Of a DNA stretch of 47,866 nt, positions 21,832 to 29,817 are shown one piece after another. The notes beneath the pieces were generated by a model. That model was given only the letters and a program-made list of their open reading frames with translations. It was not told the origin of the DNA and did no database searches. The DNA lies in IMG/VR virus record IMGVR_UViG_3300043431_000379, positions 1 through 47,866 of that record. One strand, given 5' to 3'. The DNA comes from a virus. Both the position numbers and the translations under genes were made by a program. Positions within the stretch are counted from its first letter, which is position 1, and the number at the start of each line of letters is the position of its first letter.

Positions 21832-22953
21832 CTAGGCCGCCGCCGTGGCAATCTGCTGCCACGCCTGCCCGTCCAGCGCCAGCACCGCGCCGCCGGCCCG
21901 TTCCATGTCCGTGGCGCCTTCGTAATCCGGCCAGTCGTTCGCCGTCGCCGTGATGGCCGAAGACAGCCCCCACTTGGTGAGATCCCCACCTCGGGCCAGA
22001 TGGCCCAGAATGTTGTTCTGGCTGCTGTCCGGCAGCGCCAGCTTCTTAGTGGTCAGTTCCACCACGCGCTGCAGGTTCGGCGCCGTGATCGGTTCCTTGG
22101 CTGCGTCACGAATCTGCGCGATCGCCGCCTTGAACGTGTCGCCGTCGAAGGCCGCCTGCGTCACGTCCCGCACCTTCAGCCAGAAGGCGGCATCGTCCGC
22201 CTTGCGCGTGTCGTCCTTCAGAACGCCCCACGTCTGATCGGCTTCCCATGCTCGGCCTACGTGGTACTTCTTCATGGACGCCTGCGCCATGATCGCCATG
22301 TTGGTGCACCACGTCGTGAACACGCTGGGTTCCACCTTCAGCGTGCCGGCGCCCACGTCACTGTTGCTGATCGCGATCGCCGCCACCAGCCGGCCGGTGC
22401 GCCCCACCATGTGGTGCCCGTGCCCCCACGCCATGCCCTCGGGCAGTTCGTCCGACAGGCCGGGCAGGATCCCCTTCAAGTAGAACCGGGTTTCCGTCAG
22501 TTCGCAGGACATGACTTCCACGCCGTAGTTGATCAGCGTGGGCAGCACCGCGTTGGCCAGTTCGAAGTTGTCCAGCGGCCGGAACTTCGGGCTGAGGATC
22601 GCCCGGGCCTGCCCGTCCAGCGTGCGCACCATGCGCTGCGCGTCCGGTTCCGCGTGCAGCCATGTGTTGATGTTCTCCACCAACAGGTGGGGCTGTTCTT
22701 CGATCATCCGATCGTAGTAGCGCCGGGGCACGCCCAGATGGTCCGCCAGCTGCTGGTGCGCCAGCGACTTCAGGCCGACGTGCTGCCCGTTGAACCCGTC
22801 CAGCACCACCTGCTTGCCGGCCACGCCGGCTTCGTTCTTGGCGTCGATCACCTTGGCCACGATCTGGCCTTGCGGGGCCAGATAGTCCTTGCGCACCTGC
22901 GCCTGCCGTTCCAGTTCCGCCGCCAGCGCCTGAAGTGAACGTCCTGTCTTCAT
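21832..22953 (-). CDS. DUF932 family phage/plasmid protein
   Basis: 373 residues. The order of segments, HQQLADHLGVPRRYYDRM, HLLVENINTWL, FRPLDNFELANAVLPTL, SDVGAGTLKVEPSVFTTWC and then KKYHVGRAWEAD, is the DUF932 (phage/plasmid-like TIGR03299) pattern. These proteins are widespread on mobile elements and their role is unclear; proximity to recombination genes is common. It is the only gene between promoter P2 and a strong terminator, so it is a monocistronic unit. Confidence 0.88.
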   Translation of the reverse strand: MKTGRSLQALAAELERQAQVRKDYLAPQGQIVAKVIDAKNEAGVAGKQVVLDGFNGQHVGLKSLAHQQLADHLGVPRRYYDRMIEEQPHLLVENINTWLHAEPDAQRMVRTLDGQARAILSPKFRPLDNFELANAVLPTLINYGVEVMSCELTETRFYLKGILPGLSDELPEGMAWGHGHHMVGRTGRLVAAIAISNSDVGAGTLKVEPSVFTTWCTNMAIMAQASMKKYHVGRAWEADQTWGVLKDDTRKADDAAFWLKVRDVTQAAFDGDTFKAAIAQIRDAAKEPITAPNLQRVVELTTKKLALPDSSQNNILGHLARGGDLTKWGLSSAITATANDWPDYEGATDMERAGGAVLALDGQAWQQIATAAA

Positions 22954-23048
22954 CGTGTCCCCCGTTCCCGGTGTATCCAGCGGACTGCTGGCCTTGCCAC
23001 CGGCTTGGATGTGTCAGGCCGCCACCATGGCCGCCGACCATGCAAAGG

Positions 23049-23106
23049 ATCTTCGCATGGCCGGCCGCGCCACGTCAAGCACTTTCTAGCCTAGCCGCTC
23101 ACTTTC
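23049..23106 (-). promoter_or_regulatory. Early promoter P2 with paired GAAAGT half-sites
   Basis: Minus strand: GAAAGT at 23106-23101 and 23086-23081 (20-bp period), -35 TTGACG at 23078-23073, then an 18-bp spacer and a weak -10-like GAAGAT at 23054-23049. The distal half-site lies inside the last codons of the AAA+ gene. It serves the DUF932 gene. Confidence 0.7.
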
Positions 23107-24797
23107 GGTGCAGACTTGCGCACGGTAGGCTGGAACTGCCGCACGAACCGGATCGTATCCCGCGACACCCCGCCCGGGATCATGCGCGCCAGCTTCAGCA
23201 GGTTCTTCACGTCCCGCCCTGACAGCCCCGGGTTGTCCGCCACCAGATCCCCGATCGCGTCGTCCGACAGGTCCACCTTGTTCAGGTCCGCCAGCACGCG
23301 CCAGATCCGCGCCTGCTCACTGGCTGAAGGCGCCGAATACGACAGCCGGGCAATACACCGACTTGCGATCGCGTCGTCCACGTCGTCCGGCCGGTTGGTG
23401 GTCAAGAACAGGATGGTGTCCTGATATTCCAGCAGCCGCAGGAACACCCCCACGATCGCGTTCTGCTGCAGGTCGTTGCCGCGTTCGTGCACGTACACGT
23501 CAGCTTCGTCCAGCAGCATCACCGCCTTCCAGCGATTACCCCGCCGGAACACCCGCGCCAGTTCCGCTTCCAGCGTGTCGGGGTCCGTCCCCAGCTGACT
23601 GCACTGGACGCTATACAGGACTCGCCTTTCAGCTTCCGCGTACACTTCGGCCGTCAGCGTCTTGCCGGTGCCCGGGGGGCCACTCAGCAGCACCACCGCG
23701 CCGCCGCCCTTGCCCTTCACGATGTCCGCGTACCCGCCGCACTTCGTTTCGATCAGCAGCTTCACCAGCGCCTTGCGATCCGCGTCGATCACCAGACTGC
23801 TGCCAATTTCGTCATCGTAACGATACGGGGTCAGCTGATCGACGTGCACGCGCATGCGAAGATGCCGCGCCAGATCGAACACCACCAGCATGGGGTGCAC
23901 CGGGATCCGTTCGTTCACCACTTCGCCGGTGTTCGCCGTGTCGTCCCCGTCTTCGTCTTCGGACAGGTTGGCGCCGCCCGCGTCGAACGTGGCCCAGAAC
24001 CCCAGCTGGATCTGGCCTTCTTCGTTGTCCCGATCGCGTGCCTTTTCTGACTCGTAAAAGACATCCAGCACCACCTTGCTGGGGCCGGTTTCGCGCAGCA
24101 GCTGGTGCCGATCGCTGCGCCAGCGCCGCCAGCTGCGATCATCGTCTTCCGCGTCGTTGCCGTCCACGTCGTCCGTGCCGTACCCGGTGGCAAAGTACTG
24201 CGCGCCGATCGTGGCCCGCACTTCGTCCCAGCGCGCCACCGTGGCTTCGTGTTCCGCGATCCGGTCATCGGTGGCAGCCACGCAGCCGACCGCCCCCAGC
24301 GCCTGCGCGATCGTGCGCCCCCGGATCGTTTCGATCCCGAAGATGATCGCCGTTTGCGTCACCGCCCCCAGTTCCCTGTACGCCAGTTCCAGCGTGGTCT
24401 GGGGTGGGTGTTCGTTCCGTCCGCCGCCTTCCCTGAACTTCACGCCCACCACGTAGTACGGTTCCCAGTGCTCGCCCCGCTGCCGGAACACCCAGTGGGC
24501 CGCTGCGCCACTCAGATACTTGGCCAGCAGGGCCGCGAACGCTTCGACGCTGCGCGCCTTCAGGTTTCCCGCCGCGTTCCCCGGGGTCAGCCACGCGTCC
24601 ACGTCCCGCACAGCGTGGGCCACCTTGGGCCCGCCGGCCGCCAACAGCGCCCGCAAGGCCGCCACCGCCGATGGCTTCATGGTCTGCAGGTTGAACGTGT
24701 GCGTGTTCCGGTACATGAACGAATCGGGGCCGGCCAGTGCTTTCAGCTTGGCCTTGTCGATCAGGTCCGTCTGGTCAGCCGTCAGCCGGATCTTCAT
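23091..24797 (-). CDS. AAA+ ATPase (CDC48/FtsH-like module) with novel N-terminus
   Basis: 568 residues. The C-terminal AAA+ module has Walker A GPPGTGKT at 373-380, Walker B AVMLLDEAD with D430 and E431, sensor TTNRPDDVDDAI near 466, and a helical lid with GLSGRDVKNLLKLARM. Residues 1-360 are not recognised and include an acidic linker (DGNDAEDDD and SEDEDGDD). The fold suggests a protein-remodelling unfoldase, not a DNA helicase. It overlaps by ATGA a 93-residue helical protein that could be an adaptor. Confidence 0.85.
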   Translation of the reverse strand: MKIRLTADQTDLIDKAKLKALAGPDSFMYRNTHTFNLQTMKPSAVAALRALLAAGGPKVAHAVRDVDAWLTPGNAAGNLKARSVEAFAALLAKYLSGAAAHWVFRQRGEHWEPYYVVGVKFREGGGRNEHPPQTTLELAYRELGAVTQTAIIFGIETIRGRTIAQALGAVGCVAATDDRIAEHEATVARWDEVRATIGAQYFATGYGTDDVDGNDAEDDDRSWRRWRSDRHQLLRETGPSKVVLDVFYESEKARDRDNEEGQIQLGFWATFDAGGANLSEDEDGDDTANTGEVVNERIPVHPMLVVFDLARHLRMRVHVDQLTPYRYDDEIGSSLVIDADRKALVKLLIETKCGGYADIVKGKGGGAVVLLSGPPGTGKTLTAEVYAEAERRVLYSVQCSQLGTDPDTLEAELARVFRRGNRWKAVMLLDEADVYVHERGNDLQQNAIVGVFLRLLEYQDTILFLTTNRPDDVDDAIASRCIARLSYSAPSASEQARIWRVLADLNKVDLSDDAIGDLVADNPGLSGRDVKNLLKLARMIPGGVSRDTIRFVRQFQPTVRKSAPKVSG

Positions 24798-25075
24798 CGC
24801 CGGCCCCCGTCGTCTTCCCGGGCCTGCGTCTTGGCCAGCATGTATTCCAGCTTCGGGATCGCCCGTTCCACGTCATCGCTGGATGCCGCCGGCCGGCCCT
24901 GCACCACCAGCCGCAGCGCCTGCAGCACCGCGTGCAGTTCGTCGCTGGTCAGCATCACGCCGGGCTGCAGCGCCTGTTCGATCCGTTCGACGATGCCGCG
25001 CACGTCCCGATCGGTTTCCGCTTCCAGACGCGTCAGCACCTTGCGCGCCGCCTGTGGACTCATGGTGATCTTCAT
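24794..25075 (-). CDS. Small helical protein coupled to the AAA+ ATPase
   Basis: 93 residues; ATGA overlaps with both the ATPase downstream and the gene upstream. Helical throughout (AARKVLTRLEAETDRDVRGI, then LTSDELHAVLQALRLVVQG). The overlap at both ends implies equal expression with the ATPase. It may be a partner or adaptor; no family recognised. Confidence 0.65.
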   Translation of the reverse strand: MKITMSPQAARKVLTRLEAETDRDVRGIVERIEQALQPGVMLTSDELHAVLQALRLVVQGRPAASSDDVERAIPKLEYMLAKTQAREDDGGRR

Positions 25076-25275
25076 TTCGCCGCTGCCTTTCGCACCTTGG
25101 CCGCCACCGGCCCACTGATTGCCCTGCCGCGCTTCGACAGCGCCGCCTTCCGCACCAACCGGGACAGCAGCGCCTGATCGAAGTTCACTTCCACCAGCGT
25201 GTCCCGCTCGGCCACCACGCGCACGCCACCCCGACGCACGCCGATCACTTCGCCCGCGTTGATCTGATACACCAT
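25072..25275 (-). CDS. Small basic protein, 67 aa
   Basis: ATG at 25275 preferred over the GTG at 25281 because it gives a TGATG junction with the preceding stop. Sequence MVYQINAGEVIGVRRGGVRV, then a helix and a lysine-rich C-terminus (KVRKAAAK). Possibly nucleic-acid binding. No family recognised. Confidence 0.6.
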   Translation of the reverse strand: MVYQINAGEVIGVRRGGVRVVAERDTLVEVNFDQALLSRLVRKAALSKRGRAISGPVAAKVRKAAAK

Positions 25276-25973
25276 CACCACCGCCGCAGGGCCCCGTCCA
25301 GCCGGGCCCGTTCCATCTGCGCACTGCCCATGAAGGACGAACCGCCCCAGTAGCTTTCGAATTCCCGTTCAGCCGCCGCTTCGTTTTCGCGCTGTTCGTG
25401 TTCGTCCTTGCACTCGGTGCACCACGCTTCCCGGTCTTCGTCGATCAGCGTGGCCGGCCGCCGCTGGCAGTGATCGCACACGTCAGCATCGCAGCTGCCG
25501 CAGTCGCACACGTCATCCACCAGCGGGTGTTCCACCTTCGTGGGGGCCGCCATCACGCCCCCCCACGCCGGCAGTTCCCCGCCGATGATGGCTTCGCGTT
25601 CGGTCCGGCCGGTGGTCACGATCGTCCACGGGCCGATCTTGCCGAACCGCTGCCCCTTCGTCTGCATCCGGTCCGCGCCACAGAAGGCCACCAGCTGCAC
25701 CGCCACCCGATCGATGTAGCGCCACACCGCCGGCCGCGTCTTCGCCGTGTAGGTCAGCCGTACGCGCCGGCCGCCATCGTGCACCAGCGCCACTTCGTAC
25801 TTGGTGCTGCGCCCCTGCAGGGCCGTCAGCCGCTTGATCTTGGCGTCTTCGGCGCCGCCGTACCGCTTCCACCCGCAAAGGCTGCATGCGTCAGCCCCCA
25901 GCGCGAAGAAGTGCTGCGTGCCGCCGTCCTTGCACCGCGCCTGTTCGAAGACTTCCGCCGCCCCGCGCACCAT
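25275..25973 (-). CDS. Cysteine-rich zinc-binding-like protein, 232 aa
   Basis: Start ATG at 25973 in a TGATG junction. N-terminal CSLCGW (C30, C33), a central mixed domain (VRLTYTAKTRPAVWRYIDRV), then a cluster CDCGSCDADVCDHC and CTECKDEHEQRE, enough for one or two zinc sites, and an acidic helical tail. Domain family not recognised. Encoded immediately upstream of the AAA+ operon genes. Confidence 0.65.
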   Translation of the reverse strand: MVRGAAEVFEQARCKDGGTQHFFALGADACSLCGWKRYGGAEDAKIKRLTALQGRSTKYEVALVHDGGRRVRLTYTAKTRPAVWRYIDRVAVQLVAFCGADRMQTKGQRFGKIGPWTIVTTGRTEREAIIGGELPAWGGVMAAPTKVEHPLVDDVCDCGSCDADVCDHCQRRPATLIDEDREAWCTECKDEHEQRENEAAAEREFESYWGGSSFMGSAQMERARLDGALRRW

Positions 25974-26308
25974 CACTTGCCCCCCACCGTGACAATCACG
26001 TCAGTCAGGTCCACCACCGCTTTGCAGGACTCACACCACGGCAGCACCGCCGTGACATCCTTGGGCCACGCCGCGTCTTCTGGCATCGTCACCACCGTGC
26101 GCCTGACGTGCACCACCGCGCTGCCGCACCGGTGCGCCAGCCCGATCCGCTGGCTTTCCACCCAGTGGCTGCCGGCCGGGGCCGCTGGCGCCGGCTGAAC
26201 GCCAGCGATCAGGTTTGCCAGTTCCACCAAGTCGCCGGCCGTGCGCGTCTGGGCATCTTCGTACCCAAGACGCGCCAGCATGTCCCGCGCTGCCTGTTCC
26301 GCTGACAT
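25973..26308 (-). CDS. Hypothetical protein with cysteine pairs, 111 aa
   Basis: ATG at 26308 sharing a base with the previous stop. N-terminal helix MSAEQAARDMLARLGYED, then AHRCGSAVVHVRRTVV and LPWCESCK in the second half; the cysteines may coordinate zinc. No family recognised. Confidence 0.6.
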   Translation of the reverse strand: MSAEQAARDMLARLGYEDAQTRTAGDLVELANLIAGVQPAPAAPAGSHWVESQRIGLAHRCGSAVVHVRRTVVTMPEDAAWPKDVTAVLPWCESCKAVVDLTDVIVTVGGK

Positions 26309-26853
26309 CACTGCACCCCCTGCGCGATTTCCGCCCGGTCCACGCTGTCCATGCCGTTGGCGTCCACCGGCAGCTTGGGCCAGCCGGCCACCAGCCCCAT
26401 GCGTTCGCTGCAGTCCGGGCCGAACCCCGACACGATCGATTCCGGGACCGTCAGCAGCCGCCCGCAGCGCCCACAGCGCCCTTCGTGGTGCACCGCGTAG
26501 CCGGCCGGCAGCGCCTGCGCCTGCCACAGCTTCGCCATGGCCCAGCGGACCACCAACACCGCCGTGGTCTTGTCGGTGTAGCGGCTGGCCCGGGTCAGCT
26601 TCACTTCGCCGGTGGCCCAGCTGAGGATCCCCATGTAGGTGTAATCCGATTCGTTGTCCGCGCCGGTCAGCAGGGACACGAAGAACGTGGGGGTGGTGTA
26701 GCGGCTGCCTTCTTCCGGATCCTTGCGGGTCACCTTGAACGTGTAGCGTTCGCCCGTGGGGTTCGACACCGTGAAGATGGCCCGGCCGCCCAGCACGAAG
26801 TCCTTGGTGATCTGGTGGGTGCTGTTCGCCGCCGCCGTGTTCGTTTTCGTCAT
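26308..26853 (-). CDS. DUF6011 domain protein
   Basis: 181 residues from the ATG at 26853; GGGAG lies upstream, so the in-frame codon at 26862 is less likely. The C-terminal GRCGRCGRLLTVPESIVSGFG followed by PDCSERMG is the DUF6011 zinc-like motif common in actinophage and other phage proteins. The N-terminal part (YTFKVTRKDPEEGSRYTTPT, then SDYTYMGILSW) is strand rich. First gene of the operon driven by promoter P3. Confidence 0.75.
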   Translation of the reverse strand: MTKTNTAAANSTHQITKDFVLGGRAIFTVSNPTGERYTFKVTRKDPEEGSRYTTPTFFVSLLTGADNESDYTYMGILSWATGEVKLTRASRYTDKTTAVLVVRWAMAKLWQAQALPAGYAVHHEGRCGRCGRLLTVPESIVSGFGPDCSERMGLVAGWPKLPVDANGMDSVDRAEIAQGVQ

Positions 26854-26907
26854 CGCCGCCACTCCCGTCTGCTTGGCCGGAACGTGCCGGCCGGGTTGAT
26901 GAATGGA

Positions 26908-26965
26908 AGTCTACGCCCGGCGCCTGTTCCGGGTCAAGCACTTTCTGCCCGGGTCACTCACTTTC
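26908..26965 (-). promoter_or_regulatory. Early promoter P3 with paired GAAAGT half-sites
   Basis: Minus strand: GAAAGT at 26965-26960 and 26945-26940 (20-bp period), -35 TTGACC at 26937-26932, 18-bp spacer, -10 TAGACT at 26913-26908. The spacer carries an inverted repeat CCCGG-N8-CCGGG also present in P4. The distal half-site encodes the last residues of the upstream gene. Confidence 0.75.
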
Positions 26966-27245
26966 CGTGCAGGTCTGTGATCATGAAGGCGCCGGTGCCC
27001 GCGTGCAGGGACGCCAGCATGGCCGGGTGCACATAGATCACATTCCCGACCACCAAGGCCTTGCGGCTGGGCACCTTCGGGATCGTCGTGACGGACGCCA
27101 CCCAAGGCCGCCAGTCCACCGCCAGCAGTGGGAACCGACACACCACGCGGGGGATCAGTCGTTCACGCCACGATCGGTGGACCGTGACCGGGGGGCCGTC
27201 TTCGGTCAGCCACGCTGATGTGCGAAATTCGAACCCGCCGATCAT
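26958..27245 (-). CDS. Hypothetical protein, 95 aa
   Basis: ATG at 27245 in an ATGA overlap with the previous gene. Soluble, strand rich (VTVHRSWRERLIPRVVCRFP, then KALVVGNVIYVHPAML). Its last codons and stop form the distal half-site of promoter P3. No family recognised. Confidence 0.6.
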   Translation of the reverse strand: MIGGFEFRTSAWLTEDGPPVTVHRSWRERLIPRVVCRFPLLAVDWRPWVASVTTIPKVPSRKALVVGNVIYVHPAMLASLHAGTGAFMITDLHGK

Positions 27246-27439
27246 CGCTTGCCCCCTTTGCCGCTCACCTTTTTCGCCAGTTCACCGTACGCTGCCGCGC
27301 AGCTGTCGAATGCCGCTTGGGCCTGATCCATCAGCTGCTGGTCAGCCGCTGCCGCGCCGCGTTCGTGGCCCACGGCTACGCCCACCACGAACGCCCCCAG
27401 CATCGCCGGGAAGAACAGCAGGGCCAGCGCCCGGTTCAT
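27242..27439 (-). CDS. Small exported or membrane protein, 65 aa
   Basis: ATG at 27439 overlapping the previous stop as ATGA. Residues 3-23 (RALALLFFPAMLGAFVVGVA) form a membrane helix or signal anchor; the rest is a helical, alanine- and glutamine-rich tail with one Cys, ending in Lys and Gly. Function unknown. Confidence 0.6.
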   Translation of the reverse strand: MNRALALLFFPAMLGAFVVGVAVGHERGAAAADQQLMDQAQAAFDSCAAAYGELAKKVSGKGGKR

Positions 27440-27972
27440 CGCCCGCCCCCTTCCAGTACCCAGTACCCGTAAACGCACCGGCCGCCGCTCACCGACAGCA
27501 CCGGGTTGCCGAAGGTTCCATCCGGCAGCTGCACCGGGTTGCCCGCGTAGGTGGTCACCGGATCGCGCTGGGGATCGTGCGTATCCCGGATCACCCCGTC
27601 GATCACCGCCGTGTAATGCTTGCTGACCGCCACCACCAGCCGGCCGTGCGGTAGTTCCCCGGGGGCCAGATGCACCGTGCAGCCACTGCCGATCTGCATC
27701 GTGGCCACCCACCGGAACCCCAGCCGGCGCATGTAGTCCTTGAACCACTGCCGCGTGGTGTTGATGCCCCGGGCCGCCGTGGCGCCCTTGCGCTTGCCGT
27801 TGCGCCCCACTCGCTGCGCCCCGGTGCCGGCCGCCAGCGCCGCGTATACGTCCGCGTAGGGCTGGCCGCTGGCGATCGCCACCGACCGCGCCACGCAGTC
27901 CCCGGTGCGTCCCTTGAACCCCGCCGCCGCCCGGCCCCCATCGTCCACCATGAACGGAAGACGCGGCGCCAT
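27436..27972 (-). CDS. Conserved phage protein with papain-like peptidase pattern
   Basis: 178 residues from the ATG at 27972 in a TGATG junction. The motif FKGRTGDCVARSVAIASG (C26), the middle TRQWFKDYMRRLGFRWV, and VAVSKHYTAVIDGVIRDTHD (H119, D125 or D130) form a Cys-His-Asp arrangement, as in papain- or NlpC-like folds. This family recurs in phage genomes, usually as a hypothetical protein. A peptidase or isopeptidase role is an inference. Confidence 0.65.
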   Translation of the reverse strand: MAPRLPFMVDDGGRAAAGFKGRTGDCVARSVAIASGQPYADVYAALAAGTGAQRVGRNGKRKGATAARGINTTRQWFKDYMRRLGFRWVATMQIGSGCTVHLAPGELPHGRLVVAVSKHYTAVIDGVIRDTHDPQRDPVTTYAGNPVQLPDGTFGNPVLSVSGGRCVYGYWVLEGGGR

Positions 27973-28310
27973 CACAGCCCCGGCTTCCGCTCGGCCACAG
28001 CCAGCGCCGCCGCCAGCGTCAACACCGCTTCGTCCGTCAGCTTGCCCCACTCGGCATCACGCAGCGCCTTGCGCGCCTGCCTGATCGCCACTTCGCGCCG
28101 CACCGCGTCCGTGGGTTCTTCCAGCACCGGGCTGCTGTACGAATATCCCACAGCGTCCCCGTTCTTCCGCCAGTAGCGCGTGCCGTCCACGATGATCGTG
28201 GTTTTAGTGGTCCGTTCGACCTTCGCCAGCCGCACGCCGCTGTTGAAGTCGTACCGCACCGCCACCGGATCGCCGGCCTTCAGCCCTTCCGCCCACTCCC
28301 TGCGCGTCAT
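27972..28310 (-). CDS. Hypothetical protein, 112 aa
   Basis: ATG at 28310 in an ATGA overlap. N-terminal half is strand rich (AGDPVAVRYDFNSGVRLAKV, then TTIIVDGTRYWRKNG), resembling a small barrel. C-terminal half is helical (VRREVAIRQARKALRDAEWG). No family recognised. Confidence 0.6.
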   Translation of the reverse strand: MTRREWAEGLKAGDPVAVRYDFNSGVRLAKVERTTKTTIIVDGTRYWRKNGDAVGYSYSSPVLEEPTDAVRREVAIRQARKALRDAEWGKLTDEAVLTLAAALAVAERKPGL

Positions 28311-28870
28311 CGCCCACCGCCATTCAGCCACCGCTGCGCTTCCTGTTCCGCCGTTTCCGTGCTGCTGTTCCCGAACATGGTCACCCGCTTGGTGCCCACG
28401 TAGCCGTACCAGTTCCCCCAGACCGTGCACCGGATCCTGCGCTTCCCGCGCCCGAACGCCGCGCTGCCGCAGTCGTGCCCGGACCGGCAAGCGTTGCAGA
28501 CCTGCCGCCGGCAGCCGTAGCAGCGCCACAGGTCCGCCGACAGGTGCCGCGTGCCGCACGCGCTGCACGGGGTGATGGCCCAATCCGGCGCCGCTTCCGC
28601 CGGTTGCTGCGCCACCCACTGGTCCAGCTGTTCGAACGTCAGCCCGGTCACTTCGTTCTGGCACTGCCACACCAGACGATTGCCCAGTGCATCGCACGCG
28701 ATCGGCGCCACGCGCACCAGCGTGATCCGGCCGTCATCCTGCAGCCACGCCTGCAGCGCGTACGGCAGCGCCTTGGTGGCGCCCTGCCCCCATTCGCTGG
28801 CGTACACCTGCACGCCGGGCAGGCTGTGAATGTTGGTGGTGCTGACGTGGTAACCGGTGGGGATCTTCAT
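28307..28870 (-). CDS. Zinc-finger-like protein, 187 aa, first gene after P4
   Basis: ATG at 28870 with GAAAGGA upstream; the in-frame ATG at 28948 lies upstream of the promoter and is rejected. Residues 1-90 are mixed. Then cysteines C102, C105, C117, C120, C125, C128 and C134 (CSACG, CYGCRRQVCNAC, HDC) suggest a double zinc site of RING- or FYVE-like spacing. The tail is basic. Function unknown. Confidence 0.65.
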   Translation of the reverse strand: MKIPTGYHVSTTNIHSLPGVQVYASEWGQGATKALPYALQAWLQDDGRITLVRVAPIACDALGNRLVWQCQNEVTGLTFEQLDQWVAQQPAEAAPDWAITPCSACGTRHLSADLWRCYGCRRQVCNACRSGHDCGSAAFGRGKRRIRCTVWGNWYGYVGTKRVTMFGNSSTETAEQEAQRWLNGGGR

Positions 28871-28914
28871 CGTGTGGTCCTTTCGTGGCGGGGGCATGCC
28901 CGCGAACAAGAACG

Positions 28915-28972
28915 ATCCTACGCCCGGGCCGCTGTCCGGGTCAAGCACTTTCTGTCCGCCCTACGCACTTTC
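28915..28972 (-). promoter_or_regulatory. Early promoter P4 with paired GAAAGT half-sites
   Basis: Minus strand: GAAAGT at 28972-28967 and 28952-28947 (20-bp period), -35 TTGACC at 28944-28939, 18-bp spacer containing CCCGG-N8-CCGGG, -10 TAGGAT at 28920-28915. Confidence 0.75.
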
Positions 28973-29251
28973 AGTGCAAGGCCGGGAAACCGTTTCCAGC
29001 TTACGGCTGCACCGCATGCAGGGCTGCGTGGCTGCCAGTCGTGACCGGACCAGCCGATCCCACCCGGGCCCCGGCGCCGCCGGCTGGCACTCCGCGCACA
29101 GATGCCCCCGGCCCTTGACCGTGCCGGCCGCCGGCTGGCACCAGCCCACGAAGTCCGGCAGGGGTTCCGCCGGTAGGGCCAGCCCCATCAGGTAGCCCGT
29201 GCGCGCCACCGCGTCCAGCTGCTGCTGCAGTTCCTTGCCGTCCATCGCCAT
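28961..29251 (-). CDS. Small zinc-ribbon-like protein, 96 aa
   Basis: ATG at 29251 overlapping the previous 32-codon gene by one base. Cysteines C38, C52, C55, C78 and C81 (LCAEC and PCMRC) suggest a zinc-binding site. N-terminal helix KELQQQLDAVARTGYLMG. The last codons form the distal half-site of promoter P4. Function unknown. Confidence 0.6.
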   Translation of the reverse strand: MAMDGKELQQQLDAVARTGYLMGLALPAEPLPDFVGWCQPAAGTVKGRGHLCAECQPAAPGPGWDRLVRSRLAATQPCMRCSRKLETVSRPCTESA

Positions 29252-29349
29252 CACCACCACCCCATGGCCATGCCGATCAGGCTGGCCAGCGCCACCAGCG
29301 CCGCCGACAGACCGACCATGGCCCGCTGGACGCGCTGCTGGACCGTCAC
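29251..29349 (-). CDS. Membrane microprotein, 32 aa
   Basis: GTG start at 29349, GTGA overlap with the gene before and TGATG overlap with the gene after. One helix, AMVGLSAALVALASLIGMAM, after a basic start. Below standard gene-caller limits; the exact overlaps on both sides support it. Confidence 0.55.
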   Translation of the reverse strand: MTVQQRVQRAMVGLSAALVALASLIGMAMGWW

Positions 29350-29480
29350 CGGCCCACCTGCCCGATCGACTCCACCACCGTCTGCAGCCGGCTGGCCACC
29401 GCCAGCCCGATGAACGCCGCCACGCCCAGCGCCGCCGCTGCCGCCACGATGATCCCCGCACGGTTCCACGTTGTCACCAT
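29346..29480 (-). CDS. Membrane microprotein, 44 aa
   Basis: ATG at 29480, ending in GTGA shared with the next microprotein. One membrane helix, AGIIVAAAAALGVAAFIGLA, then an amphipathic SRLQTVVESIGQVG tail. Paired single-helix microproteins could form a complex. Function unknown. Confidence 0.55.
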   Translation of the reverse strand: MVTTWNRAGIIVAAAAALGVAAFIGLAVASRLQTVVESIGQVGR

Positions 29481-29493
29481 GATGCCCCCTGCC

Positions 29494-29775
29494 CTACTTC
29501 GACGCCGCCGCGCCGGCCACCGCTTCCAACATCCGGTCTTCGCATTCTTCGCAGTCCGGTGCGCACTCGGCCAGCCCCAGCGCCATGCACTCGGCCAGCG
29601 CCTTGCGCGCTTCCGGCAACGTCAGGCCGCGCCGGCCCAGTCCTTCAGACAGCGAATGCGAACCCCTGCCCGTCCAGTGATACCCCATCGGGGCATCCAC
29701 CACCAGTAGCCCGTCCAGATGATCCACCGTCGCGCCGCACGCTTCCACCCGCGCCATGAACGTGTCCCGCCGCAT
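29494..29775 (-). CDS. Small hypothetical protein, 93 aa, first gene after P5
   Basis: ATG at 29775 preferred over 29790 because GGAGG sits eight bases before it. Reads MRRDTFMARVEACGATVDHL then a helix (PEARKALAECMALGLAECAP) with CAPDCEEC (C71, C75, C78). Possibly metal binding. No family recognised. Confidence 0.6.
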   Translation of the reverse strand: MRRDTFMARVEACGATVDHLDGLLVVDAPMGYHWTGRGSHSLSEGLGRRGLTLPEARKALAECMALGLAECAPDCEECEDRMLEAVAGAAASK

Positions 29776-29817
29776 GATCGCATCCTCCATTCGTTGCCAG
29801 TTCGTGCTGGCCAGCCG

